This document shows, one piece after another, positions 53,601 through 61,104 of a DNA stretch of 64,000 nt (positions are counted from its first letter, which is position 1; every line of letters begins with the position of its first letter). The position numbers and the translations under genes were made by a program. This stretch comes from Erythrobacter sp. SD-21. Its GTDB lineage: Bacteria; Pseudomonadota; Alphaproteobacteria; Sphingomonadales; Sphingomonadaceae. The stretch spans positions 179,427 to 243,426 of the forward strand of contig NZ_ABCG01000005.1 of NCBI RefSeq assembly GCF_000181515.1. Reading direction: 5' to 3'. The notes beneath the pieces were generated by a model. The model saw nothing but the letters and a program-made list of their open reading frames with translations, was not told where the DNA came from and ran no database searches.

Positions 53601-54223
53601 CCGTAAACCGAGGAAGCGCCATCGAGCAGCAGTTCGGTACGCTCGATCAGCGAACCGGGGAGGAGGTTGATCGACGGGTTGGTGGGCGCACCTTCCACAC
53701 CGGCCGGCGCCAGACGGCGACCGTTGAGCAGCAGAAGGGTACGATCAGCACCGAGACCGCGAAGGTTCAGCGTCTGCGAACCCGGGCCGTTGTTGAGCAC
53801 GAAGCCCTGGAAAGTCGCGTCGATCTGCTGACCGGCAGCGCTTTCCGAGCGCTGCAGAACCTGCGATGGATCGAACAGGCCGGCTTCCTGTTCCGTTTCC
53901 GAAGTCAGCACTTGCAGGGGCGAGATGCTGCTGTAGGTATCGCGACGGATACGCGAACCGGTTACGACGATAGCCCCTTCATTCTGCTGGCCGGTGGCAC
54001 CCGTGTCCGTCACATCGACGACATCCTGGCTACCCGGGTCATTGTTGACGACACCATCGGTACCATCCGACTGAATGACGCATTCGCCGTCAACTTCTTC
54101 CTGACCTACAGGACAATCGCCGTCGTCGGCCGCTTGCGCAAATGCCTGCGTACCCGATACGAGAGCCAGGACCGATGCGGAAAGCGCGAGCCCCTTGAAC
54201 GTATTTTGATTAAACTTTCGCAT
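50699..54223 (-). CDS. TonB-dependent receptor (second copy), large
   Basis: A 1174-residue receptor, longer than the first. A signal peptide (MRKFNQNTFKGLALSASVLA) is followed by a cysteine mini-loop DCPVGQEEVDGECVIQ and an Asp-rich linker. The TonB-box-like EGAIVVTGSRIRRD comes next. The plug has NLRGLGADRTLLLLNGRRL and GASSVYGSDAVAGVANVILK. The barrel ends FFASVSFEF. Two Asp/Gly loops resemble calcium-binding EF/thrombospondin-3 loops: DTDGDGIRDVD near residue 375 and DYNGDGIIDNDGDGIADD near residue 570. The likely task is import of a peptide or sugar; the ligand is unknown. Confidence 0.92.
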   Translation of the reverse strand: MRKFNQNTFKGLALSASVLALVSGTQAFAQAADDGDCPVGQEEVDGECVIQSDGTDGVVNNDPGSQDVVDVTDTGATGQQNEGAIVVTGSRIRRDTYSSISPLQVLTSETEQEAGLFDPSQVLQRSESAAGQQIDATFQGFVLNNGPGSQTLNLRGLGADRTLLLLNGRRLAPAGVEGAPTNPSINLLPGSLIERTELLLDGASSVYGSDAVAGVANVILKKDFDGLELFARGEINPEGSGEDYTVSAAWGKNFDRGFFGIGAEYDFRDAIRLRDRDFFSGCDTHREIDQNGNIYTVGLADNATVLDDSDGLVSVSESECKIAGISGRIFNPFTRFGSVYFPANGNIANFPLDPATGRPFNFGDSTNAFGDQLDTDGDGIRDVDFQNVNTNGADLSQVFLSQQKLYNVMAYGEYTFPGAANITPFFEANYSRAEIFSDNTGAPQLFPSVPDLNQFNPCNFVTNPNGVDCRAVDNELNGLNGTPFALSTGIPTPVTPIVSIQGDRDNTDVVQEQYRAVAGVRGDLPFIAPSWAFEVAGVYSRSEGSSVRRGIREDRLALSLGLDPTADYNGDGIIDNDGDGIADDYNQNEDFFGFFGDPQVIGECNVDALANPELAAPDLAQGCVPVNLFAPSVLGSPVGEFASQAETDYLFGTRSFDTTYEQLIFNAYVTGDLFELPAGPVGAVLGAEYRRDEIASSPDFVASNGLLFGFFADQGAVGSKEIKEAFGELDIPLQAGKPLVQELNLKLAGRVTDDQYYGTNYTYSLGAGWRPIEPLLLKFTYGTSFRAPNLRENFLAGQSGFNTLFDPCAVPDDAFNSLGGGYDPTLDDRDPIILQNCRREGRDPTTVGIDNEGLNTDQFASVEITSGGSLEIDPETSRALTAGFSFEETFGAGFDVSLAMNYFDIKLKDSIIEPSAQFIVNDCFTRSDGQRSAFCDRLEYDTSATSRMLVSDVFAGFLNLNEESVRGIDINTTFGKEITLGGTIVDLGVNVRANHLIERSSLFVNDDGNTTFDDDAGEFGLPKWSGRTTFTADIDRFRLTYQIRYTGPVEQDPDGIDLFADVFGFGPDGEPAINEDGTQFFSDTCLGNGSPSGTVEGDGRFCRDVGFADEQFLHTASLRFREERFSILVGVDNIFNTAPPLVDSNEVLAIANTAIGNGYDYDGREFFASVSFEF

Positions 54224-54231
54224 TACACACT

Positions 54232-54248
54232 CCAGTTGCGAGAACTGG
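54232..54248 (-). promoter_or_regulatory. Hairpin overlapping the receptor ribosome-binding site
   Basis: On the minus strand CCAGTT-CTCGC-AACTGG is followed by AGTGTGTA and the ATG at 54223. The 3' arm includes the first bases of the GGAG ribosome-binding sequence, so the stem could reduce access of ribosomes. Confidence 0.45.
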
Positions 54249-54420
54249 AACCGTGCCCCTGTTCCGGACGACCCAAACTGCGCCCCCCAAATCGGCGCAT
54301 ATATGACAAGCTGTATCGTCGGGATACGAGGATCCCCAGTCCCAATGGGAACGTTTGTGCGAAAGCGTCACGGCTATGTCAAAGAGGCGCTCTACATACG
54401 CCACCCGTTTGGACCGGCAC

Positions 54421-54436
54421 TGTGACGTAAATCACA
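54421..54436. promoter_or_regulatory. CRP/FNR-type site TGTGA-N6-TCACA
   Basis: Both half-sites are perfect matches to the classical TGTGA-N6-TCACA operator, with spacer CGTAAA. It lies 198 bases upstream of the receptor start. Sphingomonads have CRP-family regulators, so control by one is plausible. Confidence 0.6.
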
Positions 54437-54527
54437 CATTAATAGATACGGTCGGCCTTCGCCCAAAGGAGGCGGGTCATTTCAGGAATGCCGACCCTGT
54501 CACAATCGCAATAAAATTATGAGTGGA

Positions 54528-54557
54528 ACGGCCGGGACTTTTTCTGGCCCCGGCCGT
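54528..54557. terminator. Hairpin downstream of clpB, possible terminator
   Basis: Arms ACGGCCGGG (54528-54536) and CCCGGCCGT (54549-54557) pair perfectly with a 12-base loop. There is no strong T run after the stem on the minus strand, so termination efficiency is uncertain. Confidence 0.5.
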
Positions 54558-54567
54558 CAAGTGCGAA

Positions 54568-57144
54568 TCATCTGACCGTCATCTCTAGAGAGCCGTCGCC
54601 CTCGTCGATCGCTACCGTCGACCCATCTGGCACATTGCCCGACAGGATCATGTCGGCCAGCGGATCCTGCACGTAGCGCTGGACCGCGCGCTTCAGAGGA
54701 CGCGCGCCGTAGACGGGATCGTAGCCTACGCGGCCGAGCCACTTCTTGGCCGCCTCGGTCAGGTCGAGCACGATCTTGCGATCCTTGAGCAGTTTCTGCA
54801 CCCGCGCGACCTGGATATCGACGATCGGGGCCATGTGCTCCTGCGCCAGGCGGTGGAACAGGATGATCTCGTCGAGGCGGTTGAGGAACTCGGGGCGGAA
54901 ATGCCCGCGAACCACGTCCATTACCTGCGGCTCGACCTCCTCGACCTTCTGGCCATCCTCCATGTTCGCCAGATACTGGCTGCCGAGGTTGGAAGTGAGG
55001 ATGATCAGCGTGTTCGAGAAATCGACCACGCGGCCCTGCCCGTCGGTCAGGCGCCCGTCGTCGAGCACCTGCAGCAGCACGTTGAAGACATCGCTGTGCG
55101 CCTTCTCGACCTCGTCGAACAGCACCACTTGGTAGGGCCTGCGCCGCACCGCCTCGGTCAGCACGCCGCCCTCCTCGTATCCGACATAGCCCGGAGGCGC
55201 GCCGATGAGGCGGGCGACCGCGTGCTTTTCCATGAATTCGCTCATGTCGATGCGGACCATCGCCTGGTCGTCGTCGAACAGGAAGCCGGCGAGCGCCTTG
55301 GTCAGTTCGGTCTTGCCGACACCGGTCGGGCCGAGGAACAGGAAGCTGCCGAGCGGACGGCCCGGATCCTGCAGCCCCGCCCGCGCACGGCGCACGGCCT
55401 TGGACACGGCGTCGATCGCCTGGCTCTGGCCGATTACCCGCTTGGCGAGGATGTTTTCCATGTCGAGCAGCTTCTCGCGCTCGCCTTCCATCATCTTGTC
55501 GACCGGGATGCCCGTCCAGCGTGAGACCACGCCGGCGATGTCGTCTTCGGTGACTTCTTCCTTGAGCAGCGCGTTGTCGGTTTGTCCGCTGGCCTCCTGG
55601 AGCCGCTTTTCGAGCTCTGGGATCTTGCCGTATTGCAACTCGCCCGCCTTCTGCAGGTCGCCGCCGCGCTGGGCCTGTTCGAGCTCGATACGCGCCGCGT
55701 CGAGCTCTTCCTTGATCCGTGCCTCGGCATGGATCTTGTCGCGCTCGTTCTGCCAGCGGGTGGTCAGTTCGGAGGACTGCTGCTCGAGTTCGGACAGCTC
55801 CTTGCGCAGCGCCTCCAGCCGGTCCTTCGACGCGCTGTCGGTTTCCTTCTGCAACGCCTGCTCTTCAATACGCAGCTGGATGATGCGACGGTCGAGCCCT
55901 TCGATTTCCTCGGGCTTGCTCTCTACCTCCATACGAATGCGCGAGGCCGCCTCGTCCATCAGGTCGATGGCCTTGTCGGGCAAAAAGCGGTTCTGGATGT
56001 AGCGGTTGCTGAGCTGCGCAGCCGCCACGATCGCGCCGTCGGTGATGCGCACGCCATGGTGCAGCTCGTACTTGTCCTTGATGCCGCGCAGGATGCTGAT
56101 CGTGTCCTCGACGCTCGGCTCGTCGATATAGACGGGCTGGAAGCGCCGCTGGAGCGCGGGGTCCTTCTCGACATACTTCTGGTATTCGTCGAGCGTGGTC
56201 GCGCCGATGCAGTGCAGTTCCCCGCGCGACAGGGCAGGCTTGAGGAGGTTGCCAGCATCCATGCTGCCTTCGCTCGCGCCCGCGCCGATCAGCGTGTGCA
56301 TCTCGTCGATGAAGAGAATGATCTGCCCTTCGGCGCCCTTCACCTCATCGAGCACGGCCTTTAGCCGCTCCTCGAACTCGCCGCGGTACTTCGCGCCCGC
56401 AATGAGTGCGCCAAGATCCAGCGACATGAGCGTGCGGCCCTTGAGACTGTCGGGCACATCGCCATTGGCGATGCGCAGAGCGAGGCCCTCGGCGATCGCT
56501 GTCTTGCCAGTGCCGGGTTCACCGATGAGCGCGGGGTTGTTCTTGGTCCGCCGGGCGAGGATCTGCACCGTGCGACGGATTTCCTCGTCGCGCCCGATAA
56601 CGGGGTCGAGCTTGCCGTCGCGCGCCGCCTGAGTGAGATCGCGAGCGTATTTCTTCATCGCGTCATACGCGTCTTCCGCGCCCGCGCTATCCGCAGTGCG
56701 GCCACCGGTCGCCTCCTGGATCGCGGCTTCGAGCGACTTGGCGTCTATGCCCGCAGCCTTGAGCGCGTGGCCTGCATCGTTGTCCTGCATGGCAAGCGCC
56801 TGCAGGATACGCTGGACCGGCACGAAGCTGTCGCCCGCCTTTTCGGCAAGCTGCTCGGCCTGGTCGAGCGCGCGCACGGCGTCGTTGTCGAGCCCGGGCG
56901 TTTGCTGCGCCCCGCCCCCGGACACCGAAGGCACCTTGCCCAAAGCGGTATCGATTTCGGTAATCGCGACGCCCGGATTGCCCCCCGCACGCTGGATCAG
57001 CTGCGCGGCCATGCCCTGCTCGTCATCGAGCAGCGCTTTCAGCAAATGCGCGGGCGTGATGCGCTGGTGGCTCATGCGGATGGCGACGGTCTGCGCCGCC
57101 TGCAGGAAGCCCTTGGCCCGGTCGGTGAACTTTTCGAGATTCAT
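54568..57144 (-). CDS. clpB: ATP-dependent disaggregase ClpB
   Basis: An 858-residue Hsp100 chaperone that pulls proteins out of aggregates with DnaK. Two Clp N-repeats lie at the start ([20 protein letters not shown] onwards), the first AAA domain has Walker [14 protein letters not shown], the long coiled-coil middle domain runs at about residues 405-530 with [20 protein letters not shown], and the second AAA domain has Walker [14 protein letters not shown]. The C-terminal end is GSLEMTVR. There is no nearby dnaK. An RpoH promoter was looked for and not clearly found. Confidence 0.97.
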   Translation of the reverse strand: MNLEKFTDRAKGFLQAAQTVAIRMSHQRITPAHLLKALLDDEQGMAAQLIQRAGGNPGVAITEIDTALGKVPSVSGGGAQQTPGLDNDAVRALDQAEQLAEKAGDSFVPVQRILQALAMQDNDAGHALKAAGIDAKSLEAAIQEATGGRTADSAGAEDAYDAMKKYARDLTQAARDGKLDPVIGRDEEIRRTVQILARRTKNNPALIGEPGTGKTAIAEGLALRIANGDVPDSLKGRTLMSLDLGALIAGAKYRGEFEERLKAVLDEVKGAEGQIILFIDEMHTLIGAGASEGSMDAGNLLKPALSRGELHCIGATTLDEYQKYVEKDPALQRRFQPVYIDEPSVEDTISILRGIKDKYELHHGVRITDGAIVAAAQLSNRYIQNRFLPDKAIDLMDEAASRIRMEVESKPEEIEGLDRRIIQLRIEEQALQKETDSASKDRLEALRKELSELEQQSSELTTRWQNERDKIHAEARIKEELDAARIELEQAQRGGDLQKAGELQYGKIPELEKRLQEASGQTDNALLKEEVTEDDIAGVVSRWTGIPVDKMMEGEREKLLDMENILAKRVIGQSQAIDAVSKAVRRARAGLQDPGRPLGSFLFLGPTGVGKTELTKALAGFLFDDDQAMVRIDMSEFMEKHAVARLIGAPPGYVGYEEGGVLTEAVRRRPYQVVLFDEVEKAHSDVFNVLLQVLDDGRLTDGQGRVVDFSNTLIILTSNLGSQYLANMEDGQKVEEVEPQVMDVVRGHFRPEFLNRLDEIILFHRLAQEHMAPIVDIQVARVQKLLKDRKIVLDLTEAAKKWLGRVGYDPVYGARPLKRAVQRYVQDPLADMILSGNVPDGSTVAIDEGDGSLEMTVR

Positions 57145-57286
57145 CTGAAAAACCCCTCATGCGAGACTTACCGCTCGAATATGGTGTTGCCATTGTGCAA
57201 CACAAGTCCTCCCCCGCGAAATTTTGCGAGGTGTGTTAGTCGCATATAGGGGTGCTCGCGCAAGCTGCGAGAGGCAAGGGGAAATT

Positions 57287-58735
57287 TTATTCGGCGTTGA
57301 CACCCTCGAGGCCGGGCACCATCACCGTCCGCCCGCCGCCGAAATCCTCTCGCACCACGATCAGCCCCTGCCGCTCGAGATGGTCGAGCAGGCGGCGGAT
57401 GCGGCCCGGCGAGCTGGTGCCATAAGCGCGGGCGAGTTCGTTCTCGTCCACCTGCGTTTCCCCGGCATGGGCGGACTTGGCGATGACGAGGAAGGGGCCG
57501 AGAAGGTCGTCGTCCACCGCGCTGGCAAGCGCCATGATGTGCGCTTGTATCTCCTTGCCCAACTCCTCCAGCCCGGCGGCTGCAATCGCGAAGCGGCGGC
57601 GGAAGGCGTGCATGTCGGGCATGGGGCCGATCAGCCGCTCGCGCCGGCAGCGGGTCAGGAAAGTCTGGTACTGCGCGCTGGCCGACTGGAAGGCGATGCC
57701 ATCTTCGCGCGAAAGTTCGCCGATAATCTCGGCGATGCGATTGGCGACATGCGAGGTGTCGAGCGGTTCGGCGGGCGTTTCGACCTGCCGTTCCTCGGCG
57801 TGGGCGATGCTGTCTTCAAGCTCGTCCACGCGCGGCGCGGGCGGCGGAGCCGGGGGCGGCGGAGCCTTGGCGACATCGGCGACCAGATCGCGGGTGAGCA
57901 GGTCGGCCATATCTTCGGGCGCGGTATCGGGCAGCGCCATCAGCCCTTCGCTGCGCGCGACCTTGCCGGTCTTCACCGGACCGATCTTCACCGCCAGCGG
58001 CAGGCGGGTGATTGCCGGCCCCAATGCAAGGAAGTGCCCGCGATCGAGTTCGCGGATACGCTCTGCCTGGCGGCGATCCATGCCCAGCAGGTCGGCAGCG
58101 CGCACCATATCGATATCGAGGAAGGTACGGCCCATGAGGAAGTTCGAAGCCTCGGCCGCCACGTTCTTGGCCAACTTGGCCAGCCGCTGCGTGGCGACGA
58201 TTCCGGCAAGCCCGCGCTTGCGCCCGCGGCACATCAGGTTGGTCATGGCCGACAGCGTCATGCGGCGCGTGTCCTCGGCAATCTCGCCGGCCACTGCCGG
58301 GGCGAACATCTGCGCCTCGTCCACCACCACGAGCGCCGGATACCAATGCTCGCGCGGGGCATCGAAGAGCGCGGTCAGGAACTGCGCGGCGCAGCGGATC
58401 TGCTGTTCGACTTCCAGCCCGTCGAGATCGAGCACCACGCTGGCGCGGTGCTCGCGGATGCGGCGGGCCAGTGCCTCGATCTCGCCCGGAGAATAGGCCG
58501 AACCGTCGATCACGACATGGCCGAACTCGTCGGCGAGCGAAGGAAAGTCGCCTTCCGGATCGATTACCACCTGCTGCACCATCCCGGCGCTCTCTTCGAG
58601 CAGGCGGCGCAGCAGGTGCGACTTGCCACTCCCGGAATTGCCCTGGACGAGCAAACGAGTGGCGAGGAGTTCCTCTACGTCGAAATCGACCGGCTTGCCG
58701 GACGTCTCGTGGCCAATGGTGATCAGCGCTGTCAC
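57287..58735 (-). CDS. HerA/DUF87-type ATPase
   Basis: A 482-residue protein of the FtsK-HerA superfamily. Walker A is VQGNSGSGKSHLLRRLL near residue 35. Walker B is ALVVVDEAQMFAP. An arginine-rich motif lies in MTNLMCRGRKRGLAGIVATQ. A proline-rich linker (APPPPAPPPAPRVDELEDS) separates it from a C-terminal winged-helix-like part (NELARAYGTSSPGRIRRLLD). HerA pumps DNA for end resection with NurA, but no NurA gene is near. The GTG at 58735 has AAGGA just upstream. It is divergent from the acylase gene. Confidence 0.8.
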   Translation of the reverse strand: MTALITIGHETSGKPVDFDVEELLATRLLVQGNSGSGKSHLLRRLLEESAGMVQQVVIDPEGDFPSLADEFGHVVIDGSAYSPGEIEALARRIREHRASVVLDLDGLEVEQQIRCAAQFLTALFDAPREHWYPALVVVDEAQMFAPAVAGEIAEDTRRMTLSAMTNLMCRGRKRGLAGIVATQRLAKLAKNVAAEASNFLMGRTFLDIDMVRAADLLGMDRRQAERIRELDRGHFLALGPAITRLPLAVKIGPVKTGKVARSEGLMALPDTAPEDMADLLTRDLVADVAKAPPPPAPPPAPRVDELEDSIAHAEERQVETPAEPLDTSHVANRIAEIIGELSREDGIAFQSASAQYQTFLTRCRRERLIGPMPDMHAFRRRFAIAAAGLEELGKEIQAHIMALASAVDDDLLGPFLVIAKSAHAGETQVDENELARAYGTSSPGRIRRLLDHLERQGLIVVREDFGGGRTVMVPGLEGVNAE

Positions 58736-58853
58736 AATCCTTGGCTAGCGGTCCGAATCCGGAAACAGGAAGGCCGCCACCCCCTGTTTTGCCCAATCCA
58801 TTGCCTCGCTTCGTCGCACTCGCTAGACGAGTTGCAGGAGAGGACTGAAATTT

Positions 58854-61049
58854 ATGAAGAAGTGGTCGCTACGCATCGGCGCTGCCGTGCTTGTCATCCT
58901 GTTGGCTGCATTTATCGGCCTTGCGACGTGGGAACCGTTCTGGGCCAAGCGCGAGGCGATTGCCGCCCAGCAAGCAACCTATACGGCCGAGATCATTCGC
59001 GACGAATTCGGTGTGCCGCACATCTATGGTGAGCGCGACCGCGACGTCGCTTACGGCGTGGCCATCGCCCACTCGGAAGACGATTTCTCCACCCTGCAGG
59101 ACGTAATCGCCATGGCGCGCGGCCGCTATGGTGCCATTGCCGGCGAAGACGGCGCGGCGATCGATTACGTCTTCCACCTGCTCGACGCGCGCGGTACGGC
59201 GGAACAGCATTATCCCGAGTTGCCCGAAGACACGCGCGCCCTGTTCGAGGCCTATGCCACCGGCCTCAACGATTTTGCCGCCGACAATCCCGACGAGGTG
59301 AAGCTGGGCAATCTCTTCCCTGTCACCGGCACCGACGTGGCCGCGGGCTTCGCGCTGCGCCAGCCGTTCTTCTTCGGTCTTAACGGAGTGATCGAACCGC
59401 TGGTGAAGGGTGAGGACCTGCGCCGCGAATACGGCCCCGACATTCCCGGCTTTCCGCGCGAGGGCACGCCGCCTGACGAACAGCCCGTTCACGAATCCGA
59501 CGTCGCTTACTCACCTTTCGGCCGCGACGGCGCGATGAGCGGCTCAAACGCCTTTGCCGTGGCGCCCGAGAAATCGGGCGGCCCCACCATCCTCGTCTCC
59601 AACAGCCACCAGCCCTGGCGCGGCGGCGTTGCGTGGTACGAACTGGTCGTCGAGAGCGAGGAAGGCTGGCACTATGCCGGCGCGAACTTCCCGGGATCGC
59701 CCTTCCCCTTCCTCGGCCACAACGAAACGCTGGGCTGGACCAACACGGTCAACACGCCCGACATGGTCGATGTCTACGAACTCGAAATGGACGAGAGCGG
59801 CAGGCGTTATCGCTTCGGCGGAGAATGGCGCGACCTGGAGGTCGAGAGCGTGACCCTGCCCGTGCGGTTCGGTCCTGTCACCCTCCCAGTCTGGCGCGAC
59901 GTTTATCGCAGCGTCCACGGTCCGGTGATCCGGAACGAACGTGGCACGTTCGCCTTCCGCTACGGCGGGATCGACAATCTTGGCCAACTCGACGCTTACT
60001 ACCGCCTCAACAAGGTCGAGACACTCGAGGAATGGCAGGCGATCCTCGCCCGCATGGACATCCCCTCGACCAACTTCATCTACGGCGACCGTGAGGGCAA
60101 TATCGCCTATGTTTATAACGCCGCCCTGCCCGACAGGCCGCAGGGCCCCAACTGGCGTGGCGTGCTCGACGGCAGCGATCCCGCGCTCTTGTGGGACGGC
60201 CCCGTCGAATACGAGGAATTGCCGCGCTACGTGAACCCGGCCTCGGGCTGGCTCTACAACGCCAACAACACGCCCTTCACCGCAGCCGGCGCGGAAAGCG
60301 ATCTTGTCGCAAGCCAGTTCGCCCCCGAACTCGGTGTCGAACTGAAGCAGACCAACCGCTCTCGCATGGCGTGGAAACTGCTGAGCGAGGCCGACCGGCT
60401 CGACAGCGATACCTTGCGGCGCATCAAATACGACACTTCCTATGCGCGCGAGGGTTATATCGCCGATCTGTGGGACGCGCTGGCCGCGCTCGACCTGTCG
60501 GACCGCCCAGACCTCGCTCCGGCGCGCAACCTCCTGCTGGCGTGGGATTTCAAGGCCGACAACATCGGCCGCGGCGACAGCCTTGCGCTGCTGATGATCC
60601 GCGAGTTCATGTCCTGCCGCTACCAGAACAAGCCCTGCCCCGAAGTTCTGGGCGAGCTCGAAAAGGCGGTCGACCACCTCGAAACCTATTTCGGGCGGAT
60701 CGACCCGCCGATGGGCGAACTGCTGCGCCTGCGCCAGGGCAGCGTCGACCTGCCGCTCGACGGCGGCTCGGACACGCTGCGCGCCTCGACCCTGTGGGAC
60801 GTGGAAGAGGACGGCCGGCTCGCGGTGCGCCATGGCGACAGCTTTATCCAGTGGGTCGAATGGCTGCCGGGCGAGCGGGTAACCTCGCGCTCGATCCAGC
60901 CTTACGGCGCCGCCACCACACGGCCCAATTCACCGCATTTTGCCGACCAGGCGACGCTCTTCGTCCAGCATCGTATGAAACCGGTGCATTTCTGGCGCGA
61001 GGATGTGCTTGCCAACGCCGTCACCCGAAAGACGGTGACGCATCGTTAA
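58854..61049 (+). CDS. Penicillin acylase family protein (N-terminal nucleophile hydrolase)
   Basis: A 731-residue protein with an N-terminal membrane anchor (LRIGAAVLVILLAAFIGLA). The alpha part contains IIRDEFGVPHIYGERDRDVA. The predicted autocatalytic cut is before Ser231 in AMSGSNAFAVAPEKSG, which becomes the nucleophile of the beta chain. The family includes penicillin G acylase, aculeacin-type and acyl-homoserine lactone acylases. The size and the GSNAFAV motif fit the latter broad group, so quorum-signal or amide hydrolysis is possible but not shown. It acts in the periplasm. Divergent HerA-like gene upstream. Confidence 0.9.
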   Translation: MKKWSLRIGAAVLVILLAAFIGLATWEPFWAKREAIAAQQATYTAEIIRDEFGVPHIYGERDRDVAYGVAIAHSEDDFSTLQDVIAMARGRYGAIAGEDGAAIDYVFHLLDARGTAEQHYPELPEDTRALFEAYATGLNDFAADNPDEVKLGNLFPVTGTDVAAGFALRQPFFFGLNGVIEPLVKGEDLRREYGPDIPGFPREGTPPDEQPVHESDVAYSPFGRDGAMSGSNAFAVAPEKSGGPTILVSNSHQPWRGGVAWYELVVESEEGWHYAGANFPGSPFPFLGHNETLGWTNTVNTPDMVDVYELEMDESGRRYRFGGEWRDLEVESVTLPVRFGPVTLPVWRDVYRSVHGPVIRNERGTFAFRYGGIDNLGQLDAYYRLNKVETLEEWQAILARMDIPSTNFIYGDREGNIAYVYNAALPDRPQGPNWRGVLDGSDPALLWDGPVEYEELPRYVNPASGWLYNANNTPFTAAGAESDLVASQFAPELGVELKQTNRSRMAWKLLSEADRLDSDTLRRIKYDTSYAREGYIADLWDALAALDLSDRPDLAPARNLLLAWDFKADNIGRGDSLALLMIREFMSCRYQNKPCPEVLGELEKAVDHLETYFGRIDPPMGELLRLRQGSVDLPLDGGSDTLRASTLWDVEEDGRLAVRHGDSFIQWVEWLPGERVTSRSIQPYGAATTRPNSPHFADQATLFVQHRMKPVHFWREDVLANAVTRKTVTHR

Positions 61050-61104
61050 TCACTGGCTAGCGTGCCACCCGCTGCTTTTACGAGTCGTTTTCAGGGGAAA
61101 TTTG

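Larger units (their letters stand above)
54224..54567. promoter_or_regulatory. Upstream region of the second receptor and downstream region of clpB
   Basis: A 344-base gap without a gene I can support. It contains, from left: a small hairpin with arms CCAGTT and AACTGG (54232-54248) touching the receptor ribosome-binding site, the CRP-like site at 54421-54436, and the clpB-side hairpin at 54528-54557. The rest shows no clear pattern; short open frames across it have no recognisable product. Confidence 0.5.

Noticed and set aside
40338..54223. Lasso-peptide or other RiPP cluster with isopeptidase
   Set aside because: The S9 peptidase plus receptor pair resembles lasso isopeptidase loci, but no B/C maturation enzymes, FecI/FecR regulators or precursor-like small gene were found in the gaps.
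57242..57280. Heat-shock (RpoH) promoter upstream of clpB
   Set aside because: A CCTATATG element (minus strand, 57243-57250) and CTTG boxes exist, but the spacings (10 and 24 bases) do not fit the 17-18 expected.
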